A DNA stretch of 7,733 nt from Alphaproteobacteria bacterium (GCA_030604165.1 JAUVWK010000120.1:1-7733), one strand, 5' to 3'. Counted from the first letter of the stretch, positions 1-5,859 are shown. Numbers and translations are program-made. Notes: a model not told the origin generated them from the letters alone.

Positions 1-2
1 GC

Positions 3-95
3 GACGAGAACCACGAGTTCTCGATGACCAATGTCATGCCGATGTTTGCCACGGTTGTCGACGCAGCGGAGGTGTGTCAGGCCCTGGGTCGCTAG
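3..95 (+). CDS. C-terminal fragment, possible isochorismatase-like cysteine hydrolase
   Basis: Only the last 30 codons and a TAG stop lie in the window; the gene begins upstream. The visible protein starts DENHEFSMTNVMPMF and ends VVDAAEVCQALGR. A histidine, a hydrophobic helix, a phenylalanine, then V-V-x-x-x-E-V-x-x-x-L is the usual ending of isochorismatase-fold cysteine hydrolases (nicotinamidase, N-carbamoylsarcosine amidase and relatives), which cut amide or ester-like bonds. This is recognition of a short pattern: the catalytic Asp-Lys-Cys residues are outside the window, so the family call is tentative. That the frame is genuinely coding is better supported, because the pattern runs to a clean stop and the next gene starts 169 bp later on the same strand. 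If it is an amidase-type enzyme it would fit beside a nitrile hydratase. Confidence 0.45.
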   Translation, partial: DENHEFSMTNVMPMFATVVDAAEVCQALGR

Positions 96-188
96 CGGCG
101 AGGTCCGCTCAGAGTCAATCCGCGACCTTCCGGGCCTCGGTCAAGCACTCCCGCTTAGTGGCGGATTTCGGGCGTTTGGGCGCCGCCG

Positions 189-217
189 TTGACAGCGCGC
201 AAGATTCAAGATGTTCT
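189..217 (+). promoter_or_regulatory. Possible sigma70 promoter before the lactonase-like gene
   Basis: A perfect TTGACA hexamer lies at 189-194. With a 17-nt spacer the -10 position would be TGTTCT (212-217), which matches TATAAT at only three of six bases. The leader to the start codon at 265 would be about 40 nt. The -35 box is convincing and the -10 box is not, so this is a weak prediction. Confidence 0.3.
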
Positions 218-264
218 TTGCGGTGAGGGTGTGTCGTGGGTTCGCGTTCCGCTAGGAGAATGCC

Positions 265-1113
265 ATGACCCTCGAAGTCAAAGTTCTCGATTTGGGCGAT
301 ATCGAACTGGAGACGAGTTTTCTGGTGCTCGCTCGAAACCCGGGCGAGATCGCCCGCGTGCCGACCTTCGGCTATCTCATCCTCGGCGGCGAGGCGCCGC
401 TCCTTGTCGACACGGGATACCGCGTGCCAGAGATCATGGAGCGGCTCGATATGGTCGGCATCCAGAGCGAGGAACAGCTGCTCGAGACGCAACTGCAGAA
501 TCACGGCCTCAAATACGGCGATGTGAAATACATCCTGCACACCCATCTTCATATCGATCATGCCGGCAAGGACGATCTGTTTCCCGACAACACCACCGTC
601 GTGATCAATCGCCGTGAGCTGGAGTACGCCGTTTCGGGCATCATGGGCGAGCAGTATCCGGCCGAAGATATCAAGCATCTGATCGACCGTTTGCACGCGC
701 AGCACGCGCTACGGCTGCTCGACCTGGAATTGTCCGGGCCGGAAGAGATCATGCCGGGCGTGGTGTGCGAGGCCGCGTATGCGCACACCGAAGGGTCGAT
801 GAATATTCACATCGAGACCGCGGAAGGCACGGTCTGTGTCTGCGGCGATGTCATCTATGACATCAACGACCAGCTCGTGGACCCGCTTTATCAAGTTCTC
901 GAAAGCGAGCCGGCGACCACGGGCAACCACGGCACCACGAAGCGCGCCGAGAAGGCGAGCATCAAGAAGATGCTCAATTCCAGCCGCTTTCTGGCGCCGA
1001 TCCACGATAGACCGGCGTTGATAGAGAAGGGACAAGTGGTCGGCCGTCTGCACGATTCGATGCCCGGCCCAACGGTCGAAACACTCGAGCCGCGAAACTG
1101 GTTCCCGGTTTAG
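265..1113 (+). CDS. Metallo-beta-lactamase-fold hydrolase, N-acyl-homoserine-lactonase-like
   Basis: This 282-residue protein is a soluble binuclear metal hydrolase. The zinc motif HxHxDH is seen as H94-L-H96-I-D98-H99. Further ligands of the fold are H174 (in AHTEGS), D195 (in CVCGD) and H247 (in APIHD), in the usual order and spacing. An early V-D-T-G (about residues 48-51) is the strand-end motif of the superfamily. The length suits the AHL-lactonase/AttM-like group of lactone hydrolases, but the same layout occurs in many lactonases and esterases, so quorum quenching is only one possibility. The usual HTPGH loop reads HTEGS here. The ATG at 265 is preceded by AGGAG (254-258) with six bases between. 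No signal peptide or membrane segment is visible. It lies between the fragment of a possible amidase-like gene and the nitrile hydratase operon, so a role in hydrolysing a lactone or ester intermediate is possible but not shown. Confidence 0.85.
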   Translation: MTLEVKVLDLGDIELETSFLVLARNPGEIARVPTFGYLILGGEAPLLVDTGYRVPEIMERLDMVGIQSEEQLLETQLQNHGLKYGDVKYILHTHLHIDHAGKDDLFPDNTTVVINRRELEYAVSGIMGEQYPAEDIKHLIDRLHAQHALRLLDLELSGPEEIMPGVVCEAAYAHTEGSMNIHIETAEGTVCVCGDVIYDINDQLVDPLYQVLESEPATTGNHGTTKRAEKASIKKMLNSSRFLAPIHDRPALIEKGQVVGRLHDSMPGPTVETLEPRNWFPV

Positions 1114-1537
1114 GGCCCGCCACGCGGCGCCCGCGAGCGCAGCCGCCGGTGCTGCGGGACAACGCCGTCAGGGCCTTCCGGCGCGGCGACAAGGTGATGT
1201 AGCCCGGCGCCGCGATCGGCTGGACGGCGCGGGAGGCGCCCGTTCAATTGGGCCAGCCGAACTCGAGCGCGGCTTTGATGGCGTCGGGAGAAATCTCTAT
1301 GGGCCCGCAGCGATGGCGACAATTCGCCGCACCGAAAGCCCGCACAAGAAGTATGGATTCCGTTGACCGAAACCGCAGTCCGGATATGATCGTCATTGGT
1401 AAGGTGCCTGCGCCTCGATTGCATACGGGGGGATAGCGCACTTGAGTTCGCTGCGGAACCCGGGGGAATAACGGCTCGCTCAGCAGCCCGGCGAGGGGTG
1501 GTGACGGCGGTGCGGCGGGCTTCGGGGAGGAACCGAC
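1114..1537 (+). other. 424-bp gap without a convincing gene; leader of nitrile hydratase operon
   Basis: No frame here shows a supported start with Shine-Dalgarno and a recognisable product. The left part (to about 1240) is very GC-rich. One frame (1116-1199) ends VLRDNAVRAFRRGDKVM before a TAG and looks protein-like, possibly the tail of a decayed gene. The right part is less GC-rich and holds a promoter at 1363-1390, leaving about 140 nt of untranslated leader before nthA. I found no strong hairpin with a T-tract and no riboswitch I could recognise. Confidence 0.5.
1363..1390 (+). promoter_or_regulatory. Sigma70-like promoter of the nitrile hydratase operon
   Basis: TTGACC (1363-1368) and TATGAT (1385-1390) each match the consensus at five of six positions and are separated by 16 nt. 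The predicted transcription start near 1397 leaves a leader of about 140 nt ahead of nthA. It sits in the least GC-rich part of the gap, in the direction of the operon. It is the best promoter match I noticed in the window; regulators of it are not apparent. Confidence 0.55.
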
Positions 1538-2143
1538 ATGAGCACGGAAACGCACGGCACACCGAAGTCGAACACGGCGCTTCGGGTGAAGGCGCTTGAG
1601 TCTCTCTTGCTCGAGAAAGGGCTTATCGACCCGGCGGCGCTCGACGAGGTTATCGACACCTACGAGAACAAGATCGGGCCTAAGAACGGCGCCAAGGTGG
1701 TCGCCCGCGCTTGGACCGATCCGGAATACAAGAAGCGGCTGCTCACCGACGGCTCCGCGGCCATTGCCGAACTCGGCTACTCCGGCGTCCAGGGCGAGGA
1801 TATGGTGGTCGTAGAGAACACACCTGAGGTGCACAACATCGTGGTGTGCACTTTGTGTTCGTGCTTTCCGTGGCCGACGCTGGGCCTACCGCCGGTCTGG
1901 TACAAGTCGGCTCCCTACCGATCTCGGGCGGCCATCGATCCGCGAGGGGTGTTGCGAGAGTTCGGCGTCAACATCCCAGAAGGCGTCGAAGTTAGGGTCT
2001 GGGACAGCAACGCGGAGCTCCGCTACCTGGTGCTTCCCGAGCGTCCGCCCGCAACCGAGGGCATGAGCGAAGCGGAACTGGCCGCACTCGTCACGCGGGA
2101 TTCGATGATTGGCGTGACCAAGATAGAGCCCGCGAAAAAGTAG
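1538..2143 (+). CDS. nthA: Nitrile hydratase alpha subunit, cobalt-type motif
   Basis: This 201-residue protein is the metal-binding subunit of nitrile hydratase, which hydrates nitriles to amides in the cytoplasm as an alpha-beta heteromer. The metal site is V-C104-T-L-C107-S-C109-F-P. C107 and C109 are the cysteines normally oxidised to sulfinic and sulfenic acid; Thr after the first Cys is typical of cobalt enzymes (Ser in iron enzymes). The residue after the third Cys is Phe instead of the usual cobalt-type Tyr. The rest is textbook: PWPTLGLPPVWYKS (111-124), YRSR (127-130), VLREFG (138-143), RVWDS (153-157), RYLVLPERP (162-170) and LVTRDSMIGV (184-193). The length is standard. The ATG at 1538 follows GGAGG (1526-1530) with seven bases between. 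Two beta-like genes follow. The related thiocyanate hydrolase gamma subunit is an alternative, but the total fit is to nitrile hydratase alpha. Confidence 0.95.
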   Translation: MSTETHGTPKSNTALRVKALESLLLEKGLIDPAALDEVIDTYENKIGPKNGAKVVARAWTDPEYKKRLLTDGSAAIAELGYSGVQGEDMVVVENTPEVHNIVVCTLCSCFPWPTLGLPPVWYKSAPYRSRAAIDPRGVLREFGVNIPEGVEVRVWDSNAELRYLVLPERPPATEGMSEAELAALVTRDSMIGVTKIEPAKK

Positions 2144-2163
2144 CGTGCCTTGATGCGGGCGCG

Positions 2164-2181
2164 GCCGCCGGGGCAGGCGGC
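2164..2181 (+). other. GC-rich hairpin between nthA and first beta gene
   Basis: GCCGCC (2164-2169) and GGCGGC (2176-2181) can pair into a six-base stem with a six-base loop. There is no T-tract, so it is not a classical terminator. It could stabilise the nthA message or tune downstream expression, or be chance in GC-rich DNA. Confidence 0.3.
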
Positions 2182-2212
2182 ACCTCGGGCCGGGACAGAC
2201 GGTTGAAGCGTT

Positions 2213-2217
2213 GGGAG
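2213..2217 (+). promoter_or_regulatory. Ribosome binding site fixing the first beta start at 2226
   Basis: GGGAG lies eight bases before the ATG at 2226. The longer frame could open at a TTG at 2211, but this sequence would then be inside the gene and that TTG has no good site before it. The ATG is therefore preferred. Confidence 0.6.
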
Positions 2218-2225
2218 TGCGATCG

Positions 2226-2954
2226 ATGCGCAAGATACTCAAGGTGCCGGCGCTCGACATGCCCAGCCGCCAAGGAGCGGCCGCCTTGCCACGTGACGAA
2301 GGGGGGCCCGTATTCGCAGAGCCCTGGCAAGCGCACGCCTTCGCCATTGTGATGGCGCTATACGAGGAGGGGCATTACACCTGGGCCGAGTGGGACGACT
2401 ACTTAGGTCACGCAATCGATTCGCCGGGCTACTACGGTCCGGCCGACGGAGATCACCGTTCGCGTGCCGAAACCGCGTCGGCGAAAGACGCCGGCCACGC
2501 GGACGGCGAGCCGGTGCGGCCTAACTTTAGCCCCTGGATTGCCGCCTGCCTGGACGATGGTTCGCGGTACTTCGATCGCTGGCTTAGCGCTTGCGAAAAG
2601 CTCCTGGCCAGCAAGGGTTTGGTGACGGAGGAGGAGCTTGACGACAGGACGGCCGCGCTCGCGGCGGCGGAAGGCGCGGCGCCGAGGTTCGCTTGTGGCG
2701 ACCGGATCGTCGTGCGTAACATCGATCCCGTCGGGCATACTCATCTGCCGCTCTACCTGCGCGGCAAGAACGGCATCGTTCAGCGCGACCACGGGGTGTT
2801 AATCGTCCCCGAAACCGGCGACCACGGCGGGAGTGAGAAATTGCAGCACGTCTACAGCGTGCGCTTCGCCGCGCGGGAAATATGGGGCGCGGACGCCTCG
2901 GATCGCAACAGCCTGCATTTCAACGTGTGGGACAACTACATGGATCCCGCCTGA
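2226..2954 (+). CDS. Nitrile hydratase beta-like subunit with activator-like N-terminus (copy 1)
   Basis: The protein has 242 residues in two parts. The N-terminal domain (about 21-64: LPRDEGGPVFAEPWQAHAFA, then GHYTWAEWDDYL) resembles nitrile hydratase accessory proteins, whose hallmark is F-x-E-P-W-x-A-x-A-F-A followed by T-W-x-E-W. It lacks the usual beta N-terminus (MNGxHDxGG type). A low-complexity linker of about 45 residues (65-112) follows. Then comes a helix RYFDRWLSACEKLLASKG (114-131) as in beta subunits. The C-terminal SH3-like beta domain (about 153-240) shows PRFACGDRIVVRN, GHTHLPLYLRGKNG (170-183), HVYSVRF (208-214) and EIWG (218-221), close to the beta consensus. It probably pairs with the alpha subunit and shapes the active site; the N-terminal domain may help cobalt loading (inference). 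It starts 82 bp after nthA. The paralogue downstream is clearly related at DNA level. Likely database names are nitrile hydratase beta subunit or SH3-like domain protein. Confidence 0.85.
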   Translation: MRKILKVPALDMPSRQGAAALPRDEGGPVFAEPWQAHAFAIVMALYEEGHYTWAEWDDYLGHAIDSPGYYGPADGDHRSRAETASAKDAGHADGEPVRPNFSPWIAACLDDGSRYFDRWLSACEKLLASKGLVTEEELDDRTAALAAAEGAAPRFACGDRIVVRNIDPVGHTHLPLYLRGKNGIVQRDHGVLIVPETGDHGGSEKLQHVYSVRFAAREIWGADASDRNSLHFNVWDNYMDPA

Positions 2955-2981
2955 AGGCGATATCCGGCCGGATCGCGCGAC
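2950..2981 (+). repeat. 32-bp direct repeat, copy 1, with 12-bp palindrome
   Basis: This stretch spans the stop codon of the first beta gene and the bases after it. It recurs at 3663-3694 around the stop of the second beta gene with only two mismatches in 32. Its core ATCCGGCCGGAT (2962-2973) is a perfect palindrome. Because most of it is after the stop codon, the match cannot be explained by protein conservation and marks a duplication or a conserved site. Confidence 0.85.
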
Positions 2982-3004
2982 AGGGGAAAAAGGAGAGACG
3001 AGGA

Positions 3005-3667
3005 ATGGCCAAGTTGCCTGGCGAGGAAGCAATAGACTTGCTGCCCCGGGACGAGGGAAGACCCGTCTTCACCGAGCCCTGGTCAGCGCGCGCCTTCGCC
3101 ATCGTGGTCAAGATGTATGACAAGCACCACTATTCGTGGCCCGAGTGGGTTGACTATTTCAGCGCCGAACTCGCGCCGCCGGCACACTACCCACGGCCAG
3201 AAGGGGATGACGAGCGGCCAGAGGGGGATAACGAGCGGAGTGTCGACATCGCCGCGTCGAAGCTGACCGGCGATTCGGAGCGCGTTGACGCCGAGTATTC
3301 CGGGTACTGGCTTGCCGCTTGCGAGAAGCTCCTGGCCGCCAAGGGCATCGTGACGAAGGCGGAGCTTGACGACCGGACGGCCGCGCTTGCGGAGGCGGAA
3401 AGCCCCGGGCCAAGGTTCGCACCCGGCGATCGCATTGTCGTGCGCAAGGTCGATCCGGCCGGGTACAGCCATCTGCCGCTTTATGTTTGCGACAAGAGCG
3501 GCGTGGTCGAGCGCGATCTCGGATTGTCCGCTTCTCCCGGCGCCGGCGAGAGCCGACAGCGCGTCTACACCGTGCGCTTCACCGCTCGGGAGCTCTGGGG
3601 TTCGGACGCTTCGGGTCGCGACAACCTGTTTTTCAGCGTGTGGGACAGCCATATGGATTCGGCCTGA
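3005..3667 (+). CDS. Second nitrile hydratase beta-like subunit (copy 2), divergent at conserved sites
   Basis: This 220-residue paralogue of the preceding gene has the same plan. The activator-like N-terminal domain is at about 13-52 (LPRDEGRPVFTEPWSARAFA, HYSWPEWVDYF). A linker with a seven-residue tandem repeat follows (RPEGDDE/RPEGDNE, 64-77), then the helix YWLAACEKLLAAKG (101-114) and the C-terminal beta-like domain (PRFAPGDRIVVRK, HLPLY, RVYTVRF, ELWG). Differences matter: where copy 1 has LYLRGKNG this has LYVCDKSG (159-166). The loop between that motif and the VYxVRF strand is about ten residues shorter and has lost its H-G and P-E/D residues. The ATG at 3005 follows AGGAG (2991-2995) with nine bases between, and the gap from copy 1 is 50 bp. 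It occupies the place where an activator gene normally sits, so it may be a second structural subunit, a cobalt chaperone, or an inactive partner. It is intact, with no frameshift. Confidence 0.8.
   Translation: MAKLPGEEAIDLLPRDEGRPVFTEPWSARAFAIVVKMYDKHHYSWPEWVDYFSAELAPPAHYPRPEGDDERPEGDNERSVDIAASKLTGDSERVDAEYSGYWLAACEKLLAAKGIVTKAELDDRTAALAEAESPGPRFAPGDRIVVRKVDPAGYSHLPLYVCDKSGVVERDLGLSASPGAGESRQRVYTVRFTARELWGSDASGRDNLFFSVWDSHMDSA
3194..3235 (+). repeat. Two 21-bp tandem units in the linker of beta copy 2
   Basis: Units 3194-3214 and 3215-3235 differ at two bases and encode RPEGDDE and RPEGDNE in frame. The unit length is seven codons, so gain or loss of one unit keeps the reading frame. Nothing similar is seen in the linker of copy 1. 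Confidence 0.85.
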
Positions 3668-3694
3668 AGGCCATATCCGGCCGGATCGCGTGAC
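3663..3694 (+). repeat. 32-bp direct repeat, copy 2, with 12-bp palindrome
   Basis: This is the partner of the repeat at 2950-2981, again starting just before the stop codon; the palindromic core is at 3675-3686. It lies between the end of the operon and the convergent Gfo/Idh gene. No T-tract follows, so I do not call it a terminator. Confidence 0.85.
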
Positions 3695-3738
3695 TGCGGT
3701 AGGTCGGGTTCCGCGGCGACCAAGTTCGGCACCACCCC

Positions 3739-4740
3739 CTAATCCAAACGCACCACCTCGCCCGTGGCCGCCGATTGCTCGGCGGCGAGGATGGTGCGCA
3801 CGGCCTCCATCGCTTCTTCCGGGGTGATGATGTCCGGCTTTTTGCCGGCGGCGGCACAGCGCGCGAAATACATGATCTCTTCCCTGAGCGCGCCGCCGGT
3901 AATGCCGTGGAGCTCCGGCCAATAGGTCGTATCCGGGCCCGCGAAGCCCTGCCGCGAGCAAACGCCGAGATTGGGGAAGGTATCCTGGATGTGCACGAAG
4001 CCCTCGGTGCCGATGATCGACATGCGCTCGTCGATCACGAAGGGCGCGCTCTCGGGCATCGTCCAGGCGCTCTCGTAGATCGCGCTCGCACCGTTGTCGA
4101 AGCGATACATGACATGGGCGATGTCGGGGTTTTCGAGCTCGCGCACACGGGTCGTCTGGGCGTAGGCGCTGACGGCGCGCGCGCCGGTGAACCAGAGCAT
4201 GAGATCGGTGTCGTGGATGCCGGTGTCGGCGATGGGGCCGGTCTTTTTGAGCAGCTCGTCGCCCCACGCGGCGGGGATGTTGCGCCGCGAATTGAGCGCC
4301 ACGACCTTGCCGATTTTGCCGGCCTCGATCTCGCGCTTGGCGGCGAGGCAACGCGGATTGAAACGGCAGACATGACCGACCATGAGGATGCCGGTGGCCT
4401 GTCTCGCCGCCGCGCAAATCCGCTCGCAATCTCCCAGGGTCTTGGCCATGGGCTTTTCGAGAAAGACATGCTTGCCGGCTTCCAACGCGGCAATCGCCGG
4501 CTCGACGTGATCATGCCCCACCGTTACCACGTGCACCGCGTCGATCTTGGGGTCTCGCAAAAGCTCGCGATAGTCGGTGTAGGTCTGCTTGACCTCGTAT
4601 TTTTCGGCGATCTCTGCTAGCCGGGTCTCGTTCAACTCGCAGAGCGCCGCGAGCTCGACCCCGGGGATGGCCGAGAGCGTGCCGCAGTGGATCTCGCCGA
4701 ACCAGCCGACGCCGATCACGGCTACCCTCAAGGTGTCCAT
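3739..4740 (-). CDS. Gfo/Idh/MocA family NAD(P)-dependent oxidoreductase
   Basis: This 333-residue cytoplasmic dehydrogenase is of the glucose-fructose oxidoreductase/inositol dehydrogenase family, acting on a sugar, polyol or related hydroxy compound. The N-terminal Rossmann domain has VAVIGVGWFGEIH (GxGxxG at 10-15). Next is the family signature HVFLEKPMAKT (91-101) with E95-K96-P97, whose Lys is catalytic. The substrate domain has the D-x-G-x-H-x-x-D motif as D172-T-G-I-H176-D-T-D179, with H176 the usual proton relay. Length is normal. I chose the ATG at 4740 (MDTLRVAV). A longer frame to 4806 adds only a hydrophobic run encoded by a hexamer repeat, while GAGAGG (4747-4752) stands six bases before this ATG. 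It follows the PRISE-like gene by 69 bp on the same strand and is probably co-transcribed. The substrate cannot be told from sequence. Confidence 0.9.
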   Translation of the reverse strand: MDTLRVAVIGVGWFGEIHCGTLSAIPGVELAALCELNETRLAEIAEKYEVKQTYTDYRELLRDPKIDAVHVVTVGHDHVEPAIAALEAGKHVFLEKPMAKTLGDCERICAAARQATGILMVGHVCRFNPRCLAAKREIEAGKIGKVVALNSRRNIPAAWGDELLKKTGPIADTGIHDTDLMLWFTGARAVSAYAQTTRVRELENPDIAHVMYRFDNGASAIYESAWTMPESAPFVIDERMSIIGTEGFVHIQDTFPNLGVCSRQGFAGPDTTYWPELHGITGGALREEIMYFARCAAAGKKPDIITPEEAMEAVRTILAAEQSAATGEVVRLD

Positions 4741-4772
4741 GGCGTGCCTCTCATTGTTGTGCTCGGCCACAG

Positions 4773-4796
4773 GGAACAGGAACAGGAACAGGAACC
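4773..4796. repeat. Hexanucleotide tandem repeat in an intercistronic spacer
   Basis: Three GGAACA units and one GGAACC follow each other (read on the + strand). They lie in the 69-bp spacer between the two - strand genes, upstream of the Shine-Dalgarno of the Gfo/Idh gene. Unit number could vary by slippage and change spacer length without affecting either protein. Confidence 0.8.
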
Positions 4797-4809
4797 GAGC
4801 GGCCAAGCT

Positions 4810-5859
4810 TTAAGGAATCATCCGCATCTCGCGCAGCGTCTTGAAATAGCGCGCGAACATATCTTCCGTGAAGACGATCTCGGTGAAGCCGTAGCTGATG
4901 CGCTTGCGGTCCTCGAGGATGATGTCCCAGTCGCGCCCGAACACCCAGTCGGCGAAGATCCAGTTGGCGAGCTCGTCCATGCGGTAGTTTTCCAACTGGT
5001 AGCGTTTGACGATGTCGTCCCAGACGGGGCCCTTGTCTTCCATGAGGCCGGCGAGCGAGCACGGCCGCACCGTGCCGCGGCGGCAGCCGAAAGCCTCGCC
5101 GATGGAGTGCCACAGATTCTCCCAGCGGAAACAGTCCCCGTTGGTAATGTTGAACTCTTCGCCCGCGCAACTGGGCTCGGTCGCGGCCCAAACCTCGAAG
5201 CGGCCGAGAATCTCGGCGTCGGTGTATTTGTTGAGCGCCTCCCACGCCGCGGGCCGACCCGGAAAATCGAACGGGATGTCGAGCTCGCGCGCGATGGTGG
5301 CATAGACCGAGATGAAGTTGAGCGTGTTCAGCGGCACGCCGGCCGACAGGCCGATCACGATCTCGGGCCGTACCATGGTCGCGTTCCAGCGTTTGCCCTC
5401 TTGGAACTCGAGCAGAAAATCCTGCTGGTTGTAATAGAAGTTCGGCGGCATGTGCCGCGGGTCGGTCTCCACCGACGGCGTCTTGTAGGGGCCGAGGTGA
5501 CAACCGTAATATTTGCCGCCCTGGGTCAGCACCACGCGCTCGAGATCGGGGGCGATCTTGTCGATGGCCTGCACCGCGATGCGCAGGAGGGCAAGATTGC
5601 CCTCGATATTCTCGGCCTCGAAGCCGCCGGCCAGCCCGCAATAGAAGAGGTGCGTGACGTCGCTCAGACCCGCGAGCTTGGCCTCGGCATCGGCCTCGTC
5701 TTCCAGATCGACGCTGATGAACGTCGCGCTCGTCTCGAAACCGGGCGCCTGCCGACTCAGGCCCACGATCTCCCAATCGCCCGCTTGCTCGAGCGCCCGC
5801 ACCACGTTTCGCCCGGTTGTCCCGCGGGCCCCGACAACGGCCGCCTTTTTCTTTGCCAT
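4810..5859 (-). CDS. PRISE-family SDR (progesterone 5-beta-reductase/iridoid-synthase-like)
   Basis: This 349-residue extended short-chain dehydrogenase/reductase probably performs NADPH-dependent reduction of an enone or similar conjugated carbonyl. The N-terminus AAVVGARGTTGRNVV holds the G-x-x-G-x-x-G nucleotide site (G10, G13, G16). R36 after the second strand would favour NADPH. PRISE features follow in order: LTQGGKYYGCHLGPY (111-125) with the catalytic-type K116; the signature NFYYNQQDFL (140-149), whose Tyr serves as the active-site residue in plant enzymes; VRPEIVIG (163-170); VYATIARE (185-192); AAWEALNKYTDAEIL (204-218); and FNITNGDCFRWENLW (236-250). The -IP end matches the family's C-terminus. 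PRISE enzymes are best known from plants (digitalis 5-beta-reductase) but occur in bacteria. GGGAG lies shortly before the ATG at 5859. It is divergent from the CoA ligase gene. The native bacterial substrate is unknown. Confidence 0.85.
   Translation of the reverse strand: MAKKKAAVVGARGTTGRNVVRALEQAGDWEIVGLSRQAPGFETSATFISVDLEDEADAEAKLAGLSDVTHLFYCGLAGGFEAENIEGNLALLRIAVQAIDKIAPDLERVVLTQGGKYYGCHLGPYKTPSVETDPRHMPPNFYYNQQDFLLEFQEGKRWNATMVRPEIVIGLSAGVPLNTLNFISVYATIARELDIPFDFPGRPAAWEALNKYTDAEILGRFEVWAATEPSCAGEEFNITNGDCFRWENLWHSIGEAFGCRRGTVRPCSLAGLMEDKGPVWDDIVKRYQLENYRMDELANWIFADWVFGRDWDIILEDRKRISYGFTEIVFTEDMFARYFKTLREMRMIP

Noticed and set aside
1094..1140. Terminator after the lactonase-like gene
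   Set aside because: Only a bulged GC stem (around 1114-1133) can be drawn and no T-tract follows.
1244..1396. - strand frame ending CGPIEISPDAIKAALEFG
   Set aside because: The ending looks protein-like, but there is no Shine-Dalgarno before its ATG at 1396. Longer versions run antisense to nthA, and the region overlaps the operon promoter.
2211..2225. TTG start for the first beta gene
   Set aside because: The GGGAG at 2213-2217 is well placed for the ATG at 2226 and would be wasted inside the gene.
1538..3667. Thiocyanate hydrolase instead of nitrile hydratase
   Set aside because: That enzyme has a split beta equivalent in two short subunits. Here both beta-like proteins contain N- and C-terminal domains, and the alpha subunit fits nitrile hydratase throughout.
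3083..4429. Long - strand open frame of 448 codons
   Set aside because: It runs opposite the second beta gene and in another frame of the Gfo/Idh gene. Its composition is Arg/His/Gly-rich as in shadow frames, and it has no recognisable motifs.
4741..4806. Upstream start giving the Gfo/Idh protein an N-terminal MAARFLFLFLFP extension, signal-peptide-like
   Set aside because: The hydrophobic run is just the hexamer repeat read in frame. The ATG at 4740 has its own Shine-Dalgarno and begins the Rossmann strand as expected.
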